DNA from: Pseudomonas saponiphila
Lineage (GTDB): Bacteria > Pseudomonadota > Gammaproteobacteria > Pseudomonadales > Pseudomonadaceae
Reading direction: 5' to 3'
Assembly: GCF_900105185.1 (NCBI RefSeq)
Contig: NZ_FNTJ01000002.1
Coordinates: 1,798,001-1,862,000, forward strand
Length of the DNA: 64,000 nucleotides
A model generated the notes under the pieces. It was not told the DNA's origin. It did no database searches and saw only the letters and a list, made by a program, of their open reading frames with translations. This document shows positions 1-7,242 of this stretch, one piece after another. The translations under genes and the position numbers were made by a program. Positions within the stretch are counted from its first letter, which is position 1. Each line of letters opens with the position of its first letter.

Positions 1-1777
1 CGTCGAACGCCAGCAGGCGGCTGTAGGCTTCCCGGGCCTTGGCGCGGTCGGCATCGGGCAGCGCCTCGATGGCTTTCTTCAGCGGTTGAGCCATGCCCGG
101 GGCTTCGAACATCTTCTTCAGCTTGGCGGCGAACAGGGTGCTCTGGTCGTATTGCAGGGCGATCAGGCTGCGGTTGTCCTGCTTGCCGTTGGAGGCCAGT
201 TCGGCCATGCGCTCGGCCCGTTCCGGGGCCTGCCAGGAGTTGGACAACTGCATGCCGTAGCCGCGGGAGATCACCCGCTGGTTGGCGGTGGCGATCCAGC
301 CCTGGGGCGGGTCCTGGTCATAGGGGTGGAGCATCGGGTCGGCGTAGCCGTCCCAGTCGTAGCGGCCGTCCCAGCCCGGGGAAGGCAGCAGGCCTTCGCC
401 TTCGCGACGGTTGGGGAAGCGCCCGGTGACCTGCCAGCCGATGTTGCTGGCATCGGCGAACACCATGTTCAGGGCGATGGCGCGGATTTCCCGGCTGGCG
501 TCCGAGGCTTTCTCGACGTTCTGCGCCCGGGACAGGTCGAAGAAGGCGTCCAGGGTCTTGTCGTCCTTGAGCTCCGGCGTTTGCAGGGCCAGGCCGAAAC
601 CGCTGCCCGAAGCCGCGCCCAGGGCGCTGTTGAGCAACGGGCCGTGGCGGGTTTCGTACACCGCTTCGCGAATCGGCCGCTGGCCTTTGACGAAATAGGT
701 TTCGTTGCGCACGGCCACCGGCTGCCATTTGCCGTTGTTCTGGTAGTACAGGGCGTTGCCCTGGCGCTTGAGCTTCTCCAGGAACAGGTCCTGGTTGTCG
801 CCCATGACCGAGCTCAGGCTCCAGGCCACCTTGCCGTTGAAGCCCTGGAGAATCGCTGGCAAACCGGCGATGGAGGCTCCGGCGGCCTGGTATTTCGGTG
901 CGCGGATCTGCGCGTAGTACCAGGCTTGCAGGTGACTGTCGGTGGCCAGCAGGCTGCGGCCGGTGCGGCTGCGCTGTGGGGCGATGGCCAGGTTGCTGCC
1001 GCCGCGCACCCCCAGGCTGTTGAGTTGGGCCATGCGGTTGGCGGCGCGGCTGACTTCGTTCAGCCCAGGGATAGAGAGGTTCAGCCCCTTGAGCTTGTCG
1101 GCCTCGGCCAGCGGCAGGGGTTCGTCGGGATAGCTCGGCGTCAGCCACGGCAGTTTGTCGCTGCCGACCTTTTGCGCCAGGACCAGAGCGTTGATCTCTT
1201 CCAGCAGGTTGGCGGACTGGCCGAAATTCAGCAGGCAGAAGATCAGGGCCGAGTCCTCGGCCTTCCAGTATTCGGGGGTATAGCCGGTCGACGCCAGATC
1301 CGGCGGCAGCTTGTCGCGATAGCGGAACAGGTAGGCGTTGACCCCCCGGGCGTAGACCTCGAAGAAGCGCTTGATCCGTGGCGACGAGGCCTTGTACAGC
1401 TCGTCGGCGCTTTTCTTCAGGTTCACCGCGCGCATCAGGCGGTCGACATCCAGCACCTCGGCGCCGGACATCTCGGCCAGGCGGCCTTGGGCCAGCAGGC
1501 GCAGGGTGACCATTTCGCCGATGCGGTCGCTGGCGTGCACGTAGCCCAGGGTGAACAGGGCATCGTGGAAACTGCTGCTTTCGATCAGCGGCACGCCCAC
1601 CGCGTTGCGGCGCACGGAGACGTTCTGCGCCAGGCCCTTGAGGGGCTGCACGCCAGAGGTCGGGGGCAGGCTGTTCTGCGAGTTCCAGGATTGGCAACCG
1701 GCCAGGCTCAGGGCACCGGCCACAGCCGCGGCAACGCCGAGCCGGGGAAGAAAATGTGAAAGGGCTGGCGAGGCCAT
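1..1777 (-). CDS. Penicillin acylase family lipoprotein (C-terminus outside window)
   Basis: Reading frame entering from the window edge, with 592 codons visible. Ntn-hydrolases of this family are self-cleaving amidases acting on N-acyl compounds such as beta-lactam side chains or acyl-homoserine lactones; the substrate here cannot be told. The ATG at 1777 follows a good AGGAG site and begins a lipoprotein signal (MASPALSHF... ending LSLAGC), so the protein is probably a lipid-anchored envelope protein. The sequence GGSNLAIAP, with Ser near residue 261, fits the family's autoprocessing site, where Ser becomes the N-terminal nucleophile of the beta chain. The family is certain from the overall pattern; the substrate is unknown. 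Confidence 0.85.
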   Translation of the reverse strand, partial: MASPALSHFLPRLGVAAAVAGALSLAGCQSWNSQNSLPPTSGVQPLKGLAQNVSVRRNAVGVPLIESSSFHDALFTLGYVHASDRIGEMVTLRLLAQGRLAEMSGAEVLDVDRLMRAVNLKKSADELYKASSPRIKRFFEVYARGVNAYLFRYRDKLPPDLASTGYTPEYWKAEDSALIFCLLNFGQSANLLEEINALVLAQKVGSDKLPWLTPSYPDEPLPLAEADKLKGLNLSIPGLNEVSRAANRMAQLNSLGVRGGSNLAIAPQRSRTGRSLLATDSHLQAWYYAQIRAPKYQAAGASIAGLPAILQGFNGKVAWSLSSVMGDNQDLFLEKLKRQGNALYYQNNGKWQPVAVRNETYFVKGQRPIREAVYETRHGPLLNSALGAASGSGFGLALQTPELKDDKTLDAFFDLSRAQNVEKASDASREIRAIALNMVFADASNIGWQVTGRFPNRREGEGLLPSPGWDGRYDWDGYADPMLHPYDQDPPQGWIATANQRVISRGYGMQLSNSWQAPERAERMAELASNGKQDNRSLIALQYDQSTLFAAKLKKMFEAPGMAQPLKKAIEALPDADRAKAREAYSRLLAFD

Positions 1778-1917
1778 GGTCAAGCTCCTGCGGGGGGTAA
1801 CGTCGATAAAGGCGCTACGTTAGTGAGCGGGCGAGTGCCGCGCAAGCGGGGGCAGGAGGTATTTCTTGATGGCGCTGCAAATAGCCATCACCGGCACGCC
1901 GTCAGCGGCCAGAGCGC

Positions 1918-1988
1918 GTAGGAGCCGGCTTGCCGGCGAACAGGTTTTATCGGCTTGCACCGTCTTCGTTGGCAAGCCAGCCCCTACA
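1918..1988. repeat. REP element pair
   Basis: A GTAGGAGCCGGCTTGCCGGCG unit and a diverged inverted partner ending CCAGCCCCTACA, the usual Pseudomonas REP doublet. It lies in the 371-bp gap before the next gene (1778-2148). I see no gene or other clear signal in the rest of that gap. Confidence 0.8.
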
Positions 1989-2148
1989 AGGTAATGCTCA
2001 GACGGCGGGATTGACCTGCTCGACCAGGGCATAGGCCCGTTCCCTGGCCGGTCGGGCCTGGATGCTGTTGAACCAGCGATCGATGGCTTGCCTGAGCGGC
2101 AAAGTGATGCTCAAGTGCATCAACTTCAATAAACGCAGCGAAGAACAT

Positions 2149-2718
2149 ATGCCCCTTTCGGCCAGCACCGCACTGATGCTCATCGACCAGCAGCAAGGCA
2201 TCCTCGAACCCCGGCTCGGGCCGCGCAACAACCCCGAGGCGGAGGCGCGGATGCTTGAGTTGCTGGCACATTGGCGTGCCCGCGGTTGGCCGGTGATCCA
2301 TGTGCAGCACTTGTCGCGCTCCAAGGACTCGGTGTTCTGGCCCGGGCAATCTGGAGTGGAATTTCAGCCGCGTTTTCGTCCCCGGGATGGCGAGTGGCTG
2401 ATTCAGAAGCAGGTGCCGGACGCGTTCTGCGCCAACCCACTGGGAGCGGATTTGCGCCGGGAAGGGATTACCGGCCTGGTGATCGTCGGTGTGGCCACCA
2501 ACAACTCGGTGGAGTCGACGGCGCGCACCGCAGGCAACCTGGGTTTTGCGGTATGGGTGGTGGCCGATGCCTGCTACACCTTCGACAAGCCCGACTTTGC
2601 CGGTCGGGCCCGTACTGCCGAGGAGGTGCATGCCATGTCGCTGGCCAATCTGCATGGCGAGTACGCCACGGTCCTGTGCCAGGAGCAGCTCCTGGCCGCA
2701 GAGACTGGGCTGCGTTAG
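2149..2718 (+). CDS. Isochorismatase-like (cysteine hydrolase) family protein with Ser at the nucleophile position
   Basis: A 189-residue protein of the isochorismatase/cysteine hydrolase fold, whose members hydrolyse amides or vinyl ethers. The start is taken at MPLSAST (2149) because the fold begins there; the frame is open upstream to 2062 but those residues look non-family. The Asp of the triad is seen in LMLIDQQ and the Lys in IQKQVPDAF. The nucleophile block reads GVATNNSVEST, where active members have Cys before VEST. Members lacking this Cys are known (E. coli YecD is one as I recall). It may therefore be a non-classical hydrolase or a binding protein. It stands alone, convergent with the next operon. 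Confidence 0.8.
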   Translation: MPLSASTALMLIDQQQGILEPRLGPRNNPEAEARMLELLAHWRARGWPVIHVQHLSRSKDSVFWPGQSGVEFQPRFRPRDGEWLIQKQVPDAFCANPLGADLRREGITGLVIVGVATNNSVESTARTAGNLGFAVWVVADACYTFDKPDFAGRARTAEEVHAMSLANLHGEYATVLCQEQLLAAETGLR

Positions 2719-2733
2719 CGCCCGGCGTTCAGA

Positions 2734-2934
2734 TCAAGCGCCGTGGCACTTCTTGAACTTCTTGCTGCTGCCGCAAGGGCAAGGATCGTTGCGCCCAACG
2801 TCTTTCAGTGCGTTGCGTACCGGCTCCTGGTGCGCGTGGTTGCAGTGCGGGCCGTGAACATGGCCATGGTCGTGATCGTGATGGTCATGATCGTGGTTGC
2901 AGTCAGGGCCATGGACATGAGGTTGCTGGGTCAT
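2734..2934 (-). CDS. Histidine-rich SEC-C domain protein
   Basis: A 66-residue protein. The first half is a His/Asp-rich stretch ([15 protein letters not shown]) with two Cys-Asn-His motifs. The second half is a SEC-C metal-binding motif ([17 protein letters not shown]). SEC-C motifs bind zinc and, in SecA, help contact SecB and ribosomes. The His stretch suggests metal buffering or delivery, which is inference. It is the last gene of a minus-strand operon, starting 6 bp after the stop of the lipoprotein gene. Confidence 0.85.
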   Translation of the reverse strand: MTQQPHVHGPDCNHDHDHHDHDHGHVHGPHCNHAHQEPVRNALKDVGRNDPCPCGSSKKFKKCHGA

Positions 2935-2940
2935 TGCGGG

Positions 2941-3426
2941 TTACTCCGGAATAAAATCGCCGGGAATTATCACGCCATTGCGCTTCAGGTGCACGTCCTT
3001 GCCGATGAATAATCCGATTTCCAGTTCGCCTTCCAGGCGATAGGGAATGGGCTGTTCAGGCTTGCGCAGCAGTTTCACCACGTCGCGGATCTGCGGCCAG
3101 AGGTTGGTGCGCACCGGCACCTTGAAGAAGCGGCTGCTGTGGGGCGTGACGGTGAACCAGTGTTCGTGCTCGCCCTCGCTGAGCAGGAAGCGCTGCAGGT
3201 AGACCCGGTAGGTCAGGCGGCGCACGGTCAGGTCGCTGTCGTTGGGGTTGTCCACCCGCAGGTGCAGAGTGAAGCGCTGTTCCAGCAGATTGGCCTTGAC
3301 CACCTCGACTTTCACCAGGTGCACCGCTGGGTCCAGTTCCTCCTCGGTGAACCAGGACACGCACCCCGACAGGCTCAACAGTCCGAGCAGGCAGAGGGTC
3401 CGCAGGACGCGCAGTTCACCGATCAT
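2941..3426 (-). CDS. LEA type 2 family lipoprotein
   Basis: A 161-residue exported protein. I start it at the ATG at 3426, preceded by AAGGGAGT, because this gives a lipoprotein signal (MIGELRVLR... LSLSGC); the longer open frame to 3546 adds a non-signal extension. The body holds the WHy/LEA14-like beta-sandwich pattern (FTLHLRVDNPNDSDL, then LTYRVYLQ). Such domains in bacterial lipoproteins are linked to desiccation or envelope stress, but the function is not established. It lies in an operon between ychJ (55 bp upstream) and the SEC-C gene (6 bp downstream). Confidence 0.8.
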   Translation of the reverse strand: MIGELRVLRTLCLLGLLSLSGCVSWFTEEELDPAVHLVKVEVVKANLLEQRFTLHLRVDNPNDSDLTVRRLTYRVYLQRFLLSEGEHEHWFTVTPHSSRFFKVPVRTNLWPQIRDVVKLLRKPEQPIPYRLEGELEIGLFIGKDVHLKRNGVIIPGDFIPE

Positions 3427-3481
3427 GGCAAGACTCCCTTTGACTTCCCTGGGGCCATCCTCGACCCGGGGCATTTTTGGT

Positions 3482-3958
3482 TCAGCGGGTGAAGTAGCTG
3501 GCGCAGCACTTCTTGAATTTTTGCCCGCTGCCACAAGGGCAGGCATCGTTGCGCCCGGCGTTCAGAGGCACCGTCGGATCGATGAAATACCAGCGTCCCT
3601 GGTTCTGTACGAAAGACGAGCGTTCACGGTGGCTGTGCTCGCCCTGGTTGTCGTGCCAGCGGGCGGTGAAGGTGACGAAGGCGTGCTCCGGCTGGCCACC
3701 GAAGACCTCCGAGCTCTCCACTTGCAGCCCCAGCCAGGTGCTTTGCGCGCTCCATTCGCTGATGGACTGGCGATCCAGCCCGGCCTGCTGCACCGGCAGG
3801 GTCGTGGCCAGCAGGTAATCCACCTGGCCCAGCACGTAGGCGCTGTAGCGCGAACGCATCAGGGCCTCGGCGCAGGGCGCGGGATGGCCGGCATGGTAAT
3901 GGCCGCAGCAGGCATCCAGCAGGTTGCCGCTGCCGCAGGGACAAATCGAGGCGCTCAT
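3482..3958 (-). CDS. ychJ: YchJ family protein (UPF0225)
   Basis: A 158-residue protein with a SEC-C-type zinc motif at each end ([13 protein letters not shown] at the N-terminus, [13 protein letters not shown] at the C-terminus) around a central NTF2-like domain ([11 protein letters not shown]). This is the YchJ arrangement; the biochemical role is unknown. The ATG at 3958 is chosen because the family begins with the first SEC-C motif. It starts 4 bp after the upstream DUF6231-like gene stops, so the two are likely co-transcribed and translationally close. Confidence 0.9.
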   Translation of the reverse strand: MSASICPCGSGNLLDACCGHYHAGHPAPCAEALMRSRYSAYVLGQVDYLLATTLPVQQAGLDRQSISEWSAQSTWLGLQVESSEVFGGQPEHAFVTFTARWHDNQGEHSHRERSSFVQNQGRWYFIDPTVPLNAGRNDACPCGSGQKFKKCCASYFTR

Positions 3959-3962
3959 CGTC

Positions 3963-4460
3963 TTACCACCAATACTTTCCAAAGTTTTCCGGGTTCGCCC
4001 AGAAGCGTGAATTGAGCCAGTCGGGCACCTGTTTGTATTCAAGCAGATCATAGGTAAACAGGGTCAGTACCTGCTGTTCCCGCTGGAAGCGTTCGCTGGC
4101 CTGCAGGGCCAGGGAGAAAAAGTCGGTTTCCTGCCAGCCGCAGGCGGACAGGTCGGCCAGTACCGCAATCCGACTGGCATTGAGGTTGCGGATGCCCCCC
4201 AACAGGTTCAGGCCGTCGCGCTTGGGCAGATGCTCCAGGCAGTCCACCGCCAGGGCCAGGTCGAAACGCCGGGCCGCCAGTTCCGCGGGCAGAGGGCCGG
4301 GCGCTGCCTGAGCGACTTGAGTGCCGGGGTGGGCTGCCTTGAAGGCCGCCAGGGCCGGGAAGTCGCTGGCGCCGATCAGCAGCAGCTGTTGCGGTGCATA
4401 GCGATCCAGCAGGGCCGCCAGGGCTTGCTGGGGTGTACGAGTAGAAATGCCGGCGCTCAT
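3963..4460 (-). CDS. Conserved Pseudomonas protein, DUF6231-like, methyltransferase-like fold
   Basis: A 165-residue protein with a strong GAGGAG site before the ATG. The sequence shows a Rossmann-like start ([14 protein letters not shown]) and an acidic block [14 protein letters not shown], similar to the SAM-methyltransferase type 11 region VDVLEHL. The glycine-rich SAM loop is degenerate (LLIGAS), so activity is doubtful. I recall this family as DUF6231 in Pseudomonas, without a known role. It is the first gene of the operon with ychJ, the LEA lipoprotein and the SEC-C protein. Confidence 0.65.
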   Translation of the reverse strand: MSAGISTRTPQQALAALLDRYAPQQLLLIGASDFPALAAFKAAHPGTQVAQAAPGPLPAELAARRFDLALAVDCLEHLPKRDGLNLLGGIRNLNASRIAVLADLSACGWQETDFFSLALQASERFQREQQVLTLFTYDLLEYKQVPDWLNSRFWANPENFGKYWW

Positions 4461-4650
4461 CTTAGCTCCTCGATCAGAACGCCCAAGACTAGCGCGCCGC
4501 CACCTTCGGGCCTAGAGCGGTTCACCACTTATTGCGCGACGCTCCCGTGTTTACGGGGTTAAACCGGCGATGGCCCACTGCTGGCGCAGATCAATGCCGG
4601 GGTCTTTACTCCGTGAATCGGCCTTGAGCCGATCCCTCAGGAGAAATCAG

Positions 4651-5340
4651 ATGAGCATCATTCGGACGGCAGTACCCTTGGTTCTGTTAACCAGTGTGTT
4701 GACTGGTTGTGCAGGTTTGCAGAAAACCGACTGGCCGATCTGTGCCGCGGTGGGCGGTGTCACGGGCGCGGCGCTGGGCGCCACCGAAAGCTCCTCGTGG
4801 GCGGGCGGTGGCGCGTTGCTGGTCGGTGGTCTGGCCGGCGCCTATTGCTGGGTAAAAGGTGACGGCGACGAGGACGGCGATGGCGTGCCGGACAGCCGTG
4901 ACAAGTGCCCGCATACCCCAAGGGGCGTGAAGGTCGATGCCAATGGCTGCCCACCACCGCCACCCGTGGTGGAAGAGGTGGTAGTGGTCAAGGAAGAAAC
5001 CATCGTCATTCGCGACGTGTACTTCCATTTCGACTCGGCCAAGCTGACCGATGCCGACAAGTCCAAGCTCAATACCATCGTCACCCGCCTGAAACAGGAG
5101 GCGCCGAGCGCGCAACTGCGAGTGACCGGCCACACCGACAGCGTCGGCAGCGACGCCTACAACCAGAAGCTCTCGGACAAGCGTGCCCACTCGGTGGTGG
5201 AGTACCTGATTAGCAACGGCATTCCACGCAACAGCTTCGTCTCGGTGACGGGCGCTGGTGAAAGCAAGCCGGTGGCGGACAACAAGACCGCCGAGGGCCG
5301 GGCGATGAACCGTCGCACGGAAATCCAGATCAACCGCTGA
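4651..5340 (+). CDS. OmpA family outer-membrane lipoprotein
   Basis: A 229-residue protein whose ATG follows CAGGAGAAATCAG. It has a lipoprotein signal (MSIIRTAVPL... LTGCAG), a glycine-rich glycine-zipper-like segment (residues about 30-65), a calcium-binding-type DGDEDGDGVPD stretch with CP motifs, and a C-terminal OmpA peptidoglycan-binding domain (YFHFDSAKL, TGHTDSVGSDAYNQ, NRRTEIQI). It would anchor the outer membrane to peptidoglycan. It is monocistronic, with a terminator just downstream. Confidence 0.9.
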   Translation: MSIIRTAVPLVLLTSVLTGCAGLQKTDWPICAAVGGVTGAALGATESSSWAGGGALLVGGLAGAYCWVKGDGDEDGDGVPDSRDKCPHTPRGVKVDANGCPPPPPVVEEVVVVKEETIVIRDVYFHFDSAKLTDADKSKLNTIVTRLKQEAPSAQLRVTGHTDSVGSDAYNQKLSDKRAHSVVEYLISNGIPRNSFVSVTGAGESKPVADNKTAEGRAMNRRTEIQINR

Positions 5341-5349
5341 GCCCCATGA

Positions 5350-5383
5350 CCTGCGCGGCGCCACTGCCGCGCAGGATCTTTTT
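5350..5383 (+). terminator. Rho-independent terminator after the OmpA lipoprotein gene
   Basis: A perfect 10-bp stem CCTGCGCGGC/GCCGCGCAGG with a 6-nt loop, then ATCTTTTT, starting 9 bp after the stop. Confidence 0.85.
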
Positions 5384-5588
5384 GGCTCCCGGCTCGGGGT
5401 ATTGCTGTCCAGGCCGGCGCTGATTTTCCCCAGGGTGCTAATTCGCCCGCCGAGGTCGGCCGTGGCGGGTGAACCTCGTCGATCGAGCCGCTAAACAGAG
5501 GCTTCGGCAAGAATTTTCATCCTCCTCTGGCGTCCCCCCGGGATAAATCGTTACTGTGCGCGCAAAGAATAATTCACGAGGGGAGCGT

Positions 5589-5870
5589 ATGAAGTTCTTG
5601 TGGGGGATGGGTAAATTTCTGACGTTGGTTTTTTGGCTGGTGGTGTTGATCAATCTGGCCAAGCCATTGGTCAATCCATTGCATCTGCTGGTCAATCTGG
5701 CGGGCAGTCTGTTGCTGTTGACCCATTTGCTGGAACTGCTGCTGTTCAATGGCAGCCTCAAGGACCGTGCGCATCCCTGGCGTGATCGTCTGCAAATCCT
5801 GCTGGTGGGTATCTTTCACCTGCAAACCCTTCCCGCTGTTGCTCCTGCTGTCGAGACCGATCATGCGTAA
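5589..5870 (+). CDS. DUF1145 family small membrane protein
   Basis: A 93-residue protein whose ATG follows GAGGGGAGCGT. Two hydrophobic segments (residues about 8-27 and 33-53) predict an inner-membrane protein, with the charged stretch KDRAHPWRD and a further hydrophobic part after them. This pattern fits DUF1145, which has no known role. Its stop overlaps the start of the collagen-like gene by 8 bp, so the two are translationally coupled. Confidence 0.75.
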   Translation: MKFLWGMGKFLTLVFWLVVLINLAKPLVNPLHLLVNLAGSLLLLTHLLELLLFNGSLKDRAHPWRDRLQILLVGIFHLQTLPAVAPAVETDHA

Positions 5871-6621
5871 GCTCTGCCTGCTGGCCCTGTTCTGCAGTCC
5901 CCTGGCCGTGGCCCAGGTGGTGCAGGTCGAAAGCAACTCCTTCATGCGCCTGCCCAATACCACCAGCACCCTGCAACTGGAGCGCCTCGACGTGGCGGAC
6001 TACGGCACCTTGCTGATTCCGGCCAATGTCACCGAGCTCAAGGTCGACGAGCTGCACCTGGGGCGCGAGGCGCGGATCGCCATCGTGCCGACCGGGCAAA
6101 GCCTGGAGTTGCGGGTCCAGCGTGCGCAGTTGGACAGCGGCAGCCAGATCAGCTCCCGCGGTGCGCCGGGCACTTTTGAAAAGGCGCCCAAGCCGGGGCG
6201 CAACCTGAACCTGCGGTTCGAATCCCTGAAGGCCGAGACCTTGTCCGTGGACGCTCGAGGCGGTGCCGGTATTCCTGGTTATGTCGGCCTCGACGGCGCC
6301 AACGGTGAGGAGCCGGGGTGCACCTGGGGCCAAGCCGGGCGCGGCGCCGATGGGGACAACGGTGGCAATGGACGACCAGGGGCGGCGGGCGCCCAGGTCC
6401 GGCTCGAGTTGCCCCGTGACTTCCCCAGCGAGCAGATCAAGGTGCTGGTCGATGGTGGTGCCGGTGGCCTGGCCGGTGCCGGAGGCAAGCCGGGTGCTGG
6501 GGGCAAGTCCAAGGGCTGCCTGGTGTATCGCACCGATGGTGGCAAGAGCGGTCGCCCTGGCGCCCAAGGCCAGCCAGGACCTGCGGGAGAAGCGGGTTCG
6601 CTGACGGTCCAGCGTTTGTAA
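5863..6621 (+). CDS. Exported collagen-like Gly-rich protein
   Basis: A 252-residue protein with a cleavable signal peptide (MRKLCLLALFCSPLAVAQ). The N-terminal half looks like a beta-rich domain (TLQLERLDVADYGTLLIP, ELRVQRAQL). From about residue 130 it turns into an interrupted collagen-like region with Gly at every third position (GIPGYVGLDGANGEEPG, GRPGAAG, then AGAGGKPGAGGKSKG, GRPGAQGQPGPAGEAG). Bacterial collagen-like proteins form triple helices at the cell surface or outside the cell; this one is short. Two Cys residues sit in the Gly-rich region. It is coupled to the DUF1145 gene. The function is unknown. Confidence 0.75.
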   Translation: MRKLCLLALFCSPLAVAQVVQVESNSFMRLPNTTSTLQLERLDVADYGTLLIPANVTELKVDELHLGREARIAIVPTGQSLELRVQRAQLDSGSQISSRGAPGTFEKAPKPGRNLNLRFESLKAETLSVDARGGAGIPGYVGLDGANGEEPGCTWGQAGRGADGDNGGNGRPGAAGAQVRLELPRDFPSEQIKVLVDGGAGGLAGAGGKPGAGGKSKGCLVYRTDGGKSGRPGAQGQPGPAGEAGSLTVQRL

Positions 6622-6649
6622 CAGGCGGCTTGAGGCCGCGGTTGCCCAG

Positions 6650-6676
6650 GCGCCCGCTTTTGTAGCGGGCGCTTGC
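6650..6676. terminator. Bidirectional hairpin between convergent genes
   Basis: Stem GCGCCCGCT/AGCGGGCGC between the stops of the collagen-like gene (plus) and the CopD-like gene (minus). It has only short T runs, so its strength is uncertain. Confidence 0.55.
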
Positions 6677-6678
6677 AT

Positions 6679-7143
6679 TCAGAAGGTCGGCCGGGCCGCG
6701 GCCAGCGCCACCAGCAGCAGGCCGATGATCAGGTTGCTGCCCACCAGCCGGCGGATCTTGCCCAGCGCCGCGGCGCCGGCCGGCCAGTCCTGCGCCGCGA
6801 CGGCCTTGCGCAGCTCCGGCAGTTGCAGGGACTGGATGCGGATGAACAGGGCGGTCATCACCAGATACAGGCCCATCATGATCTGCACATACTTGGGCGC
6901 GGTTTCAAAGCCGCTGAAGCGTAAATGCAGCAGGCCGATACCACTGATCGGCAACAGCACCACGGCGACCCAGACCCAGACGAAAAAACGCGGAAACACT
7001 TGCGTCCACAGCTGCAGTCTTGCCGGTCCCTCAAGGGCTGCCACGGCCGCCGGGCGCAGGACCATCCAGGCGAAAAACATGCCGCCGACCCAGACCAGGG
7101 CGGCCAGCACGTGCAGGGTGTAGGCAAGGGCGAAAGCGGTCAT
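6679..7143 (-). CDS. CopD family integral membrane protein
   Basis: A 154-residue protein with four predicted membrane helices (residues about 6-28, 48-72, 84-103, 134-150). The first helix carries H-x10-W (LHVLAALVWVGGMFF), the conserved start of CopD/YcnJ-like domains linked to copper import or haem-type proteins. The ATG at 7143 has a GGAG site upstream. It is divergent from dinG with about 100 bp between them. Copper transport is a family-level inference only. Confidence 0.75.
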   Translation of the reverse strand: MTAFALAYTLHVLAALVWVGGMFFAWMVLRPAAVAALEGPARLQLWTQVFPRFFVWVWVAVVLLPISGIGLLHLRFSGFETAPKYVQIMMGLYLVMTALFIRIQSLQLPELRKAVAAQDWPAGAAALGKIRRLVGSNLIIGLLLVALAAARPTF

Positions 7144-7242
7144 TTGGGTACTCCGTTCTGCGCGGGATGAATTAGCGGGGTATGATAGCGGCCGATTCGA
7201 ACCACTGAAAATTTATCCAGCGTTTTGTGCGCCCGAAAAACC

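Noticed and set aside
86..1759. Long plus-strand ORF of 557 codons opposite the penicillin acylase gene
   Set aside because: The minus-strand frame has a lipoprotein signal, a ribosome site and Ntn-hydrolase motifs. The plus frame shows only Gly/Val/Ala/Gln-rich composition, as antisense frames of GC-rich genes do.
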